Source: Rhizopus sp. PT2906
Lineage: Eukaryota; Mucoromycota; Mucoromycetes; Mucorales; Rhizopodaceae
Direction: 5' to 3'
Length of the DNA stretch: 64,000 bases
NCBI GenBank assembly: GCA_025529335.1
Contig: JAMYHX010000121.1
Span: forward strand, 29,138-93,137
The translations under genes were made by a program, and so were the position numbers. Shown here piece by piece: positions 1-9,965 of the stretch (position 1 is the first letter of the stretch; every line of letters starts with the position of its first letter). The notes beneath the pieces are model-generated. The model was not told the origin of the DNA, searched no databases, and was given only the letters and a program-made list of their open reading frames with translations.

Positions 1-920
1 TGATGATAAGGAGATGGATGATTACCATTTTCTGTATTGTTATTTTCATTATTTTCATTTAAAGTACCATTACCGCTCACCAAAACAGGATAGGGAGAAT
101 AAATTGGTAAGACGTATTGTTGTGGCATGATCTGATCCTTTGAATAGGTAGTGGTCGTAGGTGTACCAGAGGCACTTGCAGCAGTAGTACCAGTAGCCAC
201 GCTGTAATAGGTATCATAAGGCTGACCATACTGATTAAGATTAGGAGGATACCCGAATGCGGCAAGGCCAGGTGTAGGAGTAGCAGGGGCAGCAGCAGCT
301 ACTGATGGCGAGGCAGTTGTAGATGTCGTGTTTGGACCCGTGTTTGAAGCGGCGTTGGAAGGATTAAATTCCGGCTTGATCTCCTTGGAACCATCTACTA
401 GATAAGAACCATATGAGATCATTCCTTCCTCCACGTTATATCACTTACCGCTCGACTGCTTCTGTCTTCTTCTATAAGGTCCACGCTTGATCCCTTTTTT
501 ACGTTCTTTTCTGACCGAATTGACACAGGTATCTGCTATACCATATTTTATACAACGAGGACAAGGCCTAGCATCATCACATTTTTTACAAGCCTTTTGG
601 CAATTGGCTAAATAGTAGAGAAATTAGGTTAATAATAAATATCATGTCGTCATCAGATAACAATTTTTTTTTCTCTTTTTCTTTTTTTTTCTGTGTATAT
701 ACTTACTGCATGCATTTTTAACCTGCTTACGTTTGATACCATTGCCAAGGGGGGCACTTGTCATATCCTGTGCGGTATGAATAGATGTAACTGAAGGAGT
801 ATTGTTAGTAGCAGTAGTAGCAGTAGTAGTAGTAGCGGTAGTTGTAGAAGCTGGTTGCGATTCAGCATCAGGGTAAGGAGATGGGTAAGTTGCAGTATAA
901 TAGACTGTTGTTGCTTGCAT
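1..920 (-). CDS. Zn(II)2Cys6 zinc-cluster transcription factor, 3' end beyond window
   Basis: Probable nuclear DNA-binding regulator. Exon 1 is 707-920 (ATG at 920) and encodes a Ser/Thr/Ala-rich N-terminus. A phase-1 intron with GTAAGT donor joins exon 2 (449-607). Across the join lies a zinc-cluster with spacing C-x2-C-x6-C-x5-C-x2-C-x8-C (core CTNCQKACKKCDDARPCPRC), followed by a basic arm (KKGIKRGPYRRR). Downstream, 1-440 stays open in the same frame, rich in Asn, Thr, Ala and Tyr, and runs off the window. An in-frame TGA at 441-443 separates exon 2 from that tail. It is either removed by a 24-nt GTAAGT...AG segment, which would be very short for an intron, or is a real nonsense codon. 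The zinc-cluster assignment is certain from the cysteine spacing; target genes cannot be inferred. Confidence 0.85.
441..443 (-). other. In-frame TGA between zinc-cluster exon 2 and the downstream tail
   Basis: On the minus strand the frame reads AGC GGT AAG TGA TAT AAC GTG GAG, and stays open on both sides. The TGA overlaps a GTAAGT that looks like a 5' splice site, and an AG 24 nt downstream would keep the frame. Confidence 0.6.
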
Positions 921-1100
921 ATTAACTAGTAGTTCCCTTTTATCTTTTTCCTTTAACGAGTATATTCTTTATATGCTATAAAGATAGTTGAAGTATTGAG
1001 AGAGGAAAGGGAAAGAGAGAAAGAAAAAAAGCGGCGATAGAAACTGACTCTAATTTTTTATTTTAAAAAAAGGGGGGTGCGTGTGAGAGAGGAAGTTTAT

Positions 1101-1132
<32 letters not shown>

Positions 1133-1774
1133 CCTCTCTTTTTTTGTTAAATTGATTCATTTGAGTGGTTCATTACATATGATTTATCAATTTCATTATT
1201 TAATGAAGAGTGAGTTAAACTTAAGGCATTCTACATGATGGCTTTAGGACAATTGTGTATATAAAGATGATTTATTAGTGACGACTAATACATCATCATT
1301 CTTAAGAGAACAGAGTGACGATGATGATATATGTTTAATGAAGTGATGAGGGAGTGTAAGAATATTCCAATAGAGAAGAGAAAGAGAAACAAAAATGTAG
1401 ACTCATACATTGTTTAAAACCTGTCCTATAGTCATTGACCCGTGCTCTTCCTACTGTGTTTTCCCCAATCTTGGGATTCGGTAACTGTAATCCTGACAAG
1501 GGTCTATAAAGATGTATAACTAGACAGCATTTTCATTACAAGTCCTTCTATGGATGACTATAGCATTTAAAATAACAAACAATTTGAGTCAAAACCTTTG
1601 TCCAAGACCACATCCAAGGGCAGCCGAAAATATCCGATGAGAGCGGTGCCTGAAACATGAGATATGAGACAGCGAAATGGAAGGGGGGCTTGTAAAGATT
1701 TAAATTGAAATATTTTTGTCAGATTACTTCTTCTTCTTCTTTTATCTCTTTAACCCCCCACTCTATTATTAAAA
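921..1774. other. Intergenic region, zinc-cluster gene to cytochrome c
   Basis: Divergent promoter region with a run of 31 T at 1102-1132. Short AT-rich sequence and a CT-rich stretch directly precede the cytochrome c ATG. No further gene is visible. Confidence 0.6.
1102..1132 (+). repeat. T31 homopolymer
   Basis: Uninterrupted T run in the intergenic region before cytochrome c. Confidence 0.9.
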
Positions 1775-2214
1775 ATGGCTGGTGACGCTACTGCTGGTGC
1801 TAAGCTCTTCAAGACTCGTTGTGCTCAATGCCACACCGTTGAGGAAGGTGGACCTCACAAGGTCGGTCCTAACCTCCACGGTCTCTTTGGCCGTAAGTCT
1901 GGTCAAGCCGCTGGTTATTCTTACACTCAAGCCAACATTGATAAGGGTGTTACTTGGGATGAACAAACTCTTAACGACGTAAGTTTGGTATTGTAATTGA
2001 ATAAACAGATGATTTAACAATGAATGACAATAGTACCTCGTTAACCCCAAGAAGTACATCCCCGGTACCAAGATGGCCTTTGCTGGTTTCAAGAAGGAAA
2101 AGGATCGTGCCGATGTTGTTGCTTACTTGAAGGTAAACAAAAATGATAATAGAATGAAAGGGAAGAGAGAGAGTTGCTAACACTGATCATAAACTATTAT
2201 AGGAGAGCTGTTAA
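1775..2214 (+). CDS. CYC1: Cytochrome c
   Basis: Soluble electron carrier between complexes III and IV in the mitochondrial intermembrane space. Three exons (1775-1978, 2034-2132, 2203-2214) with phase-0 introns give 104 residues, the usual family length. The heme-attachment motif RCAQCH lies near residue 16-21. [10 protein letters not shown] and the methionine-ligand segment [11 protein letters not shown] are intact. The introns split the protein after TLND and after AYLK; the last exon codes only Glu-Ser-Cys. A C-terminal Cys is unusual, since fungal orthologues generally end in a short Lys/Ala/Thr tail. A polypyrimidine leader precedes the start. There is no presequence, as expected for cytochrome c. 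Confidence 0.97.
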
Positions 2215-2822
2215 ATTCTGTATTCTATACACTCCCACTGTTTATTAATGTATTAAAAGAATTTTTTAGAAATAAATCAAGTATATATAAAGCGACATTT
2301 GTTATAGTCACATCACTTCTATCCTTGTCTTTAATCCTTCATAATACTTACATCATTCTGACCCTGGGTGTAAGTTTTTTTTTTTTTAGGCCAAAGTTCG
2401 GAGTTGAATTATGGACTGTCGGATCGTCTAAAGTTCTTTTTTTTTTATTCCAAAAAGATCTATTTCGATTTCTTTTCCATGTTAAACATGTGTAAATCAA
2501 AGTCAGTGTTAAATATGGAAAATGCTGAGGTTGATCTAAACAAGGACATTGACAATACTAAAAGACATAAACAAAGATCAGCAATCATGACAAAACTGTT
2601 TGTTTGTGTATTCAACACAACAATACGTTAAGAGGGAGAGATAAGCATCGTTTGGATGCTTTATTTTTGATGATTTCATATTTTATAGGCTAAAAGGCAA
2701 CATGTCTGATTTAAAAAAGAGGAGATATGTTTATTATAAATGTGTATGTCTTAAAAAAAGGAACGGAAGGGGGGGACGTAATTTTATTCTTCTGCTTAAA
2801 ATAAAAGAGTGAATATATAGAT
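2215..2822. other. Intergenic region downstream of cytochrome c
   Basis: AT-rich 3' flank between cytochrome c and the convergent R3HCC1-like gene. A 75-codon open frame at 2404-2631 has no recognisable motif or splice continuation and is not treated as a gene. Confidence 0.5.
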
Positions 2823-3855
2823 TCATAAGCAGTTTTCAAAGTTACCTCTCATAGAATTTCTGTTGGTTCGTCCAGTGCTTAAATTGCTGCTTAGAGATTG
2901 TCTCTTTAAATCAATTGACATTGCCCTATTGCTTCCATTACGTTCTATTGACAATGTTAACATACGTTTATTACATAACAAGGATTTACCTTTTAAGAAA
3001 TCAGTAGGACCATCATAAGGACGAATTTTTGCAAGTGCATGTGTTACATTATCAATGTAGGCCTTTTTAGCTATATACACGTTCAGTGTTGAGTTTTCTC
3101 TCTTTTTTAAAGTCTTTACCTGTAGCTGGATGCTCAAAGATGATCAATGCACGAGTATCGGATAACCACTTAATCTTGTATCCTCCGCGCATGGATTCGT
3201 AGTTCCTAAATATGTCATGTAAATGATGAGTTTTGAATGCTGGAGGAAAATCATAACAATCCAATATGGTGGTTGGTTCATCGACTGGAGGGACTTGAAC
3301 TAGGAAATGTCAGCCAAGAAGCTAAACAACAAGACATTTACCTGTGGTGTCAAGGTAAGAATCCAAAAGACGACTGGCTCTTTTACTTTTTCTTGCATTT
3401 GCTTTGTCATCATCAAAGGACCCATATCTATCATATTGTCTCAAGATATTCTCCCAGTCTTCTTGAGGACATTCATTATCATATTCAGAATAGTCTTTTT
3501 TATCCTAAACTAGCATGGTCAATAATTGCTATAAGAATGGGATTCGACTACCAACATAATCCAAGTCATCATCTGTCAAAAAGCTGTTGCGACTAAACCG
3601 GTTGCTACTAGGACGACGAGATTGCATAGAAGATCGCTTGGAAGAGAGACTAGCTTCGACTACTATATCACTTGGCCTATACTTGCTTGTGCTATTTCTT
3701 CTTGAACCCATGTCATCTACTGTTGGTTCTGATGATGACCAGCTTTGATTGTTGTCTGCTGTACGTCTATGAAGAGGAACATAGGCTGACATACTGTTTC
3801 GCTTTGAGCTCATTTCTTTTTCAGGAGTTTGTTGTTGTTTATTATTTATATCCAT
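2823..3855 (-). CDS. R3HCC1/R3HCC1L-like protein with RRM-like C-terminal domain
   Basis: Four exons on the minus strand (3556-3855, 3342-3504, 3120-3299, 2823-3070) join with consistent phase to about 296 residues. The N-terminal third is Ser/Arg-rich and low complexity. The middle is acidic, then basic. The last two exons carry a compact domain starting ILDCYDFPPAFKTHHLHDIF and containing YKIKWLSDTRALIIFEHPAT. This pattern (DFP...KT..L...F..Y....IKW.DDT.AL..F) is typical of the RRM-like domain at the C-terminus of animal R3HCC1/R3HCC1L and their fungal relatives. The upstream R3H domain is not obvious. A role in RNA binding is inferred. I chose ATG at 3855 because the longer frame upstream is a hydrophobic low-complexity stretch typical of a leader. 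Confidence 0.7.
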
Positions 3856-3897
3856 CGAGAGACCAAAAAAAAAAGGAGTGGAATAAATGCGTATGTT

Positions 3898-3945
3898 ATA
3901 ATATTTATATATGTGTGTGTGTGTATGTATGTGTGTGTGTGTGGG
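3898..3945. repeat. TG-rich microsatellite
   Basis: Interrupted (TG)n tract with TATG variants, in the leader of the R3HCC1-like gene. Confidence 0.8.
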
Positions 3946-4099
3946 AGAGTAAAGACAAAAAAAAAAAAAAATTAATGCGGACAGAAAAATTGAAGAAAGC
4001 AAGGTCGGACTTGAATAAAAATGGATGCCCATTTTACACTAAAAATAGGTACTTTAATGTTACTTTAATGAAAAGCAAAAAATAAAAAGAATATTGACT

Positions 4100-5024
4100 T
4101 TAATAGGGTGCATAATATCCGCCTCTACCGCGACTATTAAAGTGTAAGAGCCAATGTTATTGCATTCATCATGACTTACCCTCGTCCACGATAACCATAC
4201 ACTGGTGAATGACCATAGTATGGCATATAGCCTCCTCTGAAAGCTCCACCACGGCCTCTGCCTCGACCACGCGCAGAGAAACCAGGAACATTTGTACGCT
4301 TTGGACTCACTTTTAATAAGCGAGCTCTGAATAAACTATTGTCCAAGGCAACAGCTGCATTAACAAAACTTGGTTCAGCAAATTCCACGTATGCATATCT
4401 ATGTAAATAAAAATGCAAATCAGTCTTTCTCTCTTTATTATTCTTATTCTTTCTTACCCTTTAGGATGTCCAGTAAATTTATCACAAAGAATAGTAACTC
4501 TATTTATAGTACCACAGGATTGAAAGTGAGCCTGTAATTCTTCAGGTGAAGCACCGTAATCAACCTAGGATGATTATCTCATCAGTATATTTATCCATAT
4601 AAAAGGATATTCTCCTTTTTTCTCTCTCTCTCTCTCTCTTTTTTTTTCTTTTTTTACATTGCCAACATAAATTGAACGACTGTCAACTGCTTCTTTATCT
4701 TTTTGGAGAATATATATTCATATTATTTTTCCTTTTTTTGACAGCAACATCTTTTCCTAGACTCACCTTCTTCAGGATGCATTGACTTTTCAACTTCGGC
4801 TTGCATATCGCGAAGTTTAGCTGCTTCATTTTCCATTTCCTTAACACGTTGTTTCATAGCCTCCAGTTCCTAATCCGTCGTCAATAATTTTTTTAAATGT
4901 TTGTAATTTGATTTACCTTGTCGACTTCAGAAATGTCTCCAGTATTGTTAGCAGCATCATGGTTGTCGTTATCAGCGACCTTGTTGATTTCTTGATTAAC
5001 CGTTGTCTTGTCAGTTTCACTCAT
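4100..5024 (-). CDS. PAB2: Nuclear poly(A)-binding protein (PABPN1/Pab2 type)
   Basis: Six exons (4917-5024, 4767-4869, 4658-4698, 4458-4564, 4180-4398, 4100-4133) join in phase to 203 residues. Order: acidic N-terminus, coiled coil ([19 protein letters not shown]), single RRM with RNP2 SIYVGNVDYG and RNP1 KGYAYVEF, then an Arg/Gly-rich tail ([10 protein letters not shown]) ending in tyrosines. This is the exact PABPN1/Pab2 layout. The protein stimulates and measures poly(A) tail synthesis in the nucleus, and in fission yeast it is linked to exosome-dependent RNA decay. The RGG tail is probably arginine-methylated. The RNP2 motif is interrupted by an intron after SIYVGN. The gene is divergent from TERT and shares its upstream region. 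Confidence 0.95.
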
Positions 5025-5788
5025 GTTTTATAAAATACGCGATCAAATAGAAAAGAAAAAGAAAAAGTTTTCTACAGTCAACACTGGGCTTTCTCTCAAA
5101 TACAATGTTCGCTCCTTCAAAAAAATTTTTACTCAGATAGAAAGAGGATGATTGGTTCAAATTCATTTTCAACGAGTAATGAAGGGGACACGTCTTTGCC
5201 AGTGTATTGATTGCTCTTGGCTCATTACAGTTTTGTGAAAAGAGACTTTAGTCCATTTTGATAACCATAATATCGTATGTCATTCCAAGCAGACATCTAA
5301 CCATATGGTTTTTTTGGACAACATTTCTCTCTACTTTATCTTTGTACTGATAACCCAGTGTATTAAATATGACGTATACCTTTCATCAAATCTGCATTTT
5401 ACTTTTTACCCATGCTGTTCCTACACCTAGTATATCAATGAATAAACCATGATCGACTAGTAACGACACTGATACTCAGTTTATTGAATGTATATACTTT
5501 TGTAAAAGCTTTTTTTTTACTGCTCCAAAAACTCCCTCTGCCAGCACGGCCTGATTTGATCGACTTGATTCCATCGTGAAATAAAAGCGCGACCAAAGGC
5601 ACACATGACCACACACCCTTCGCATCTATTTAATGAGCAAAAGCTCACAAAAAGGTTCACGCGTAGGATGAAAGGGACGCGTCGGACATTTTGAAAAATT
5701 CTGTTGTTGTTGCTGCTCACAACAGAAAGTACGCGCGCACAGTGATATTTCATAGTTTCCAAAACTAAAACTATCTTTTTTCGTTTTT
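5025..5788. promoter_or_regulatory. Shared upstream region of PAB2 and TERT
   Basis: About 760 bp between two divergent start codons. It has no open frame with coding character. Two ACGCGT hexamers lie at 5659-5664 and 5677-5682, with a related ACGCGC at 5731-5736. Confidence 0.6.
5659..5682. promoter_or_regulatory. Paired ACGCGT (MCB-like) elements upstream of TERT
   Basis: ACGCGT occurs twice, at 5659-5664 and 5677-5682, about 110-130 bp before the TERT start codon. In yeasts ACGCGT is the MluI cell-cycle box bound by MBF. Function here is inferred only. Confidence 0.4.
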
Positions 5789-8412
5789 ATGCACAAACTC
5801 CCAAAATATTTCTATTCATCATTTGAACGCATACAAAACTTGAAAGAGTACTTTGGTGATGCACTTGACTTGAGAAACAATCACGAGCTTTTGACATTAG
5901 CAAAACGCATTGTGATCATTACTCCTCATGATAAAAAATATTATTCGACAATGTGGCAAAAAGATCCTCATTACAATAGAACTATAGTACTTGAACTGAA
6001 CAAAGTAAAACACTACATAATATATCATTTTTTCAATTCCCCTGACAGAGGACAATGTTTTTGTGTTTAGTTCCTTGACGAGCTTCAATGTTTTACAATG
6101 AGACAACAAAACTTTCTACACGTCCTTTTTGTGTCTCGTTCACTGGTAAGTAATCTAATGAGCTTGAAGCGTGTTTTACTGATCAAAACAAGAGTCTCAC
6201 AGGAGAATGCACAAATACGGCCATGAATGAATTCAAAACGAACAAAGCATGGGCACAACTCTTTGAACAGTAAAGATATATTTAAATACAAAAAAATCTT
6301 GCCTAATGTATTCCTTATCAAAGGGTTGGCCCCAGAGCATTTGGCAAGCTTATTTTGGATCATATAGTCATCACTAGACTCTCCGGTGGCGGATATTTCC
6401 AAATTTCAGGTACACAATATCATCCGTTCAAATGATAATGTAATCTTATACGATTCGTACACAAGGATACCCTATAAGTAGTTTGCCTAAACCCAAGATA
6501 AAGAAAAAAAAATTCAAGAGGAAAAGAGCGCCAGAAGAGTCCAAGGACGAGACGGTTGTCCATCCGTCCAAACGTCCTAGATTATCAAGACGACACAAGA
6601 AAAAGTTAAAAATAGCAGAACAAAAACAAGAAGAGAAGCATACAGCAAAGCAGCCCATTCCAGATGAATTGTTCATCAATCGTAGATCTATTCGCTGTAT
6701 ATTGTCAGAGATAAAGGATATTGATGGGGAATTGATGACACAACCTTCTGATAATGGTAAATATTGCATTGTTATTACATGATCTAACTGTATCCTAGAT
6801 AAGGGGCTGAAAGAGAAAATCGTGGGCTTTCTCAAGCATATCTTTCCAGAAGAGTTTTCCACTAAAAACAGAAAGGTAAGTACACACAATGTAAAAGGGG
6901 GAGGACACGTTGGAAGGAGGGTTTTACTAAAACCATCAAATAGAGACGATTTTTACAAAAATATCAATCTATTCATCAAATTGCTACCAGCATATACAAA
7001 AGACACCATAGGAATAAACCTCGTCATCTGTTCAACCTTATATGTCCTAGAAAAGTAAGTTCTCTTATCTTGCATATATGCCCAAATCGTCCTTATCCGC
7101 TCTTGTTAGGAATTTGATGGAGACATTATGGATATAGTGCTTCCTCATGGCAAGGTAATATACAATATACTTAATTTATATAATGAACTCATTTATTTTA
7201 TAATCCCAAAAGGTGATATTGTTTATAAAGACACAGTTAAAAAACGTTTTCCCACTCGAATTCTGGGGTTCTCAGCATAACTTTGATGTGATCTGTAGAG
7301 GTATGTTTTTATATAGGCAGTACAAGATAGAGACTAATACCAAGTCAACAGCTGTCAAATGTTATGTGAGCAGAAATATGTATGAAAAGCTATCCTTGAG
7401 CGAAGTGTTGCATCAATTCAAAGTAAGTTGATTAACTGTCCACCCTAGTGTTCTCTCATACCTTTTTTTCAGACAAAAGATTGCAAGTGGTTATATACTA
7501 AATCAACCGAAAAAATGCCCTTGTCTGCGTCTCAAAAGGGACATACCCTACTCACTCAAGCTCTTCGTTGGGTGTTTCACGGCTACATTGCTGTCCTGAT
7601 TCGACAATTGATGTATGTCACTCCCTTTTCTGGTGAACAAATCAAGCTCTTTTACTTTAGAAAGGATATCTGGTGCAAGATCAGTGATCGATTTCTGAAA
7701 AAGGTTGTAAACCAAGAGTTTTACAAGCCTGTTGACACACATACTCTCCATACTATAAAATTGGGTATCAGTAGAACGAAGCTGGTCCCCAAGAAAAATG
7801 GATTTAGACTGATTGCTAATATGAAAAGAACAATCACTTTTGTAAATACTCCCATCATATGGTCGCACACTTTTCTAAACTCACTCTGACCTTTAGACAC
7901 AAACCAACAGACTTGAACAGGGCTCTATCAATAAGAAATTAAGCCCAGCATTACCCATATTCAAGTTTGAACAGGTACGGTCTTTTTTTTTTTTTCTTTT
8001 GTCATATAACTTACCTTTTTGTATTAGCAACAACCGGGTCTGTCAGGAAGCGCTGTCACCACGGCTCAGCTTTTTGAGAGATTGAGAGAGTACAAGCAAA
8101 AGATGCGAGAAAGGATGCAACGTGGGTTGGTTCAAGAAAAGTAGGTCATCTTTCACATCTGATATACAAGCTGACATAAGCCATAGGTTATATTTTGTCA
8201 AAATTGATATTGCAAACTGTTATGATACACTGGATCAAGACTTACTCGTGAAAATACTAGAGAATATTTTGGATTCTGTAAAGTTCTCTCTAGTCTATAT
8301 AGGAATGTACTTACTCATGGATTGATTTAGAAAGAATATATTCACAAATACCTGGAGCTATGGCGTGGATTTTCATTAAAGTCAATGAAGAGAGTAGTTG
8401 GGACACCAGGTA

Positions 8413-8450
<38 letters not shown>

Positions 8451-9608
8451 TGACGCCTAAAATATAATTGGCTTACCTTTCTTATAGATAAAATCAAGGC
8501 AATAGACTTTTGTTCAAGAGAGATACGTAGCAGTAGCAGAAAGAAGGATTTCATTATTGTTGATATGGTAACTACATGTTCATGAACTATCAGTTCGCTG
8601 ACGCTCTAGAGTAGAATCAAGGCTATACAAAGCGAGGTTCAGAAATATTGAGATTGGTAAAGGAGAGCATTAAGAACGATGTGCTAAAGGTTGAGTTATT
8701 GTAATGGCTAAAGAAATATACTAATATTTTATTATAGATTGGCGGTAAATATTATCGACGACAGAGAGGCATATCACAAGGTTCTTGTCTATCTAATGCT
8801 CTTTGCAAGTAAAAAGGCTATACTATCTTTTATATATATATCTTTAATAATGACCCTTGACACATATTTATAGCTTTTTCTTTGGTGAATTCGAGAAACA
8901 TAAATTAGGATTTTTCAAAAAGAACAGAGATGATGTAAGGCTCAATGACCTTATCTTTGCTATCTAACCTTATTTAATAGCTTTTATTTCGTTTTGTGGA
9001 TGACTTTATTTATATTACTCCTAGTAAAGAACATGCTCAGCAGTTTTACCAAACAATGGTAACAGGTAAAATAGAATGAAAATGGAAAAAGGATACAAGA
9101 TAATGACGGTTCAAAAGGGTTAGCAGACTATGGAATTACTGTCAATGAGGAAAAATGCCTTTCAAACTTTGAGAACGATATGGATGAATTTCCTTGGCTG
9201 GGTTATCTTTTTAACACTCGAAATCTTAATGTCCATCTTGACTTGACAAATGCCGCTTACTTAGGTTTGTTCTATATGTATATATATATACAAATCCCCA
9301 CTTATGAAATAGAATAGATCTCGTCTCTACGGTTACAGTCGACTATGTAGGCAATATTGAAAAGACATTGCTCAACAGCCAAGTCAGGTAAATTGATGAT
9401 AGTATATATAATACAATGGGAGACTTATAATTATAGAAATATCAAAATAAAAATGAACAATATGTTGATTCACACCGACCTCAACACGATCAGATCAATA
9501 TCTCGCAATTTCAAAGACATCTTTTATCTTTCGGCAAGAAGATTAGAAATACAGACAAGCAAACTATACAAAAGTCCTCGTCGCTTCTTTAACCCACAAT
9601 TAATCTTG

Positions 9609-9643
<35 letters not shown>

Positions 9644-9867
9644 TTGCTTAGGCATATCATATCATATTGTACTTATTTGTCTCAATAGATACTATTATAA
9701 AAACTGCCAATGTCGTCGAAAAAAGTATACCCAAAACACTAAAAAAGGAAAAGGTGATGATAAATTACTTTGTGATCTATTGGATGGTGTTTCGAAAGAA
9801 ACAGATGTACAAGGAAATATGCGATGGATTGGAATGGGAAATCAGAGGTCGAAGGTTGGTTGAATAA
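5789..9867 (+). CDS. TERT: Telomerase reverse transcriptase catalytic subunit
   Basis: Twenty-three exons join with unbroken phase to about 952 residues: 5789-6004, 6071-6145, 6193-6269, 6324-6409, 6466-6756, 6799-6875, 6944-7054, 7110-7154, 7213-7422, 7473-7841, 7897-7974, 8028-8140, 8187-8277, 8331-8409, 8488-8567, 8615-8689, 8738-8808, 8874-8934, 8981-9065, 9118-9264, 9318-9387, 9437-9609, 9689-9867. The N-terminal half has the TERT pattern AWAQLFEQVGPRAFGKLI...GGGYFQISG, a basic linker (KIKKKKFKRKR), the FLKHIFPEEF segment and the VILFIKTQLKNVFPLEFWGS block. RT motifs: 1 (YFRKDIWCKI), 2 (KLVPKKNGFRLIANM), A (YFVKIDIANCYDTLD, Asp590), B' (QRGISQGSCLSNALC), C (FRFVDDFIYI, Asp742-Asp743), D (ADYGITVNEEKC), E (FPWLGYLF). 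All three catalytic aspartates are present. Adds telomeric DNA using the telomerase RNA template. Introns contain A35 (8414-8448) and A29 (9612-9640) runs. The extreme N-terminus is the least certain part. Confidence 0.95.
8414..8448 (+). repeat. A35 homopolymer in a TERT intron
   Basis: It starts 4 nt after the GT of intron 14. Confidence 0.9.
9612..9640 (+). repeat. A29 homopolymer in the last TERT intron
   Basis: It follows the GT donor directly. Confidence 0.9.
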
Positions 9868-9965
9868 AGCTCTATTTAACAGAGAGATGATATGCGTAAA
9901 TAAAGCCATGATTTTTAATTGCATATTTATTAAGCATGAGAGCAAAGGCTTTCGCTTAGAATGAA

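Noticed and set aside
1769..2183. Minus-strand open frames over cytochrome c
   Set aside because: Antisense shadows of a fully supported gene; no motif.
2404..2631. 75-codon plus-strand open frame
   Set aside because: Low-complexity start, no motif, no splice continuation; lies in the 3' flank of cytochrome c.
3672..4085. 137-codon plus-strand open frame
   Set aside because: Antisense to the R3HCC1-like exon 1 and runs through a TG microsatellite (CVCVYVCVCV), so not a protein.
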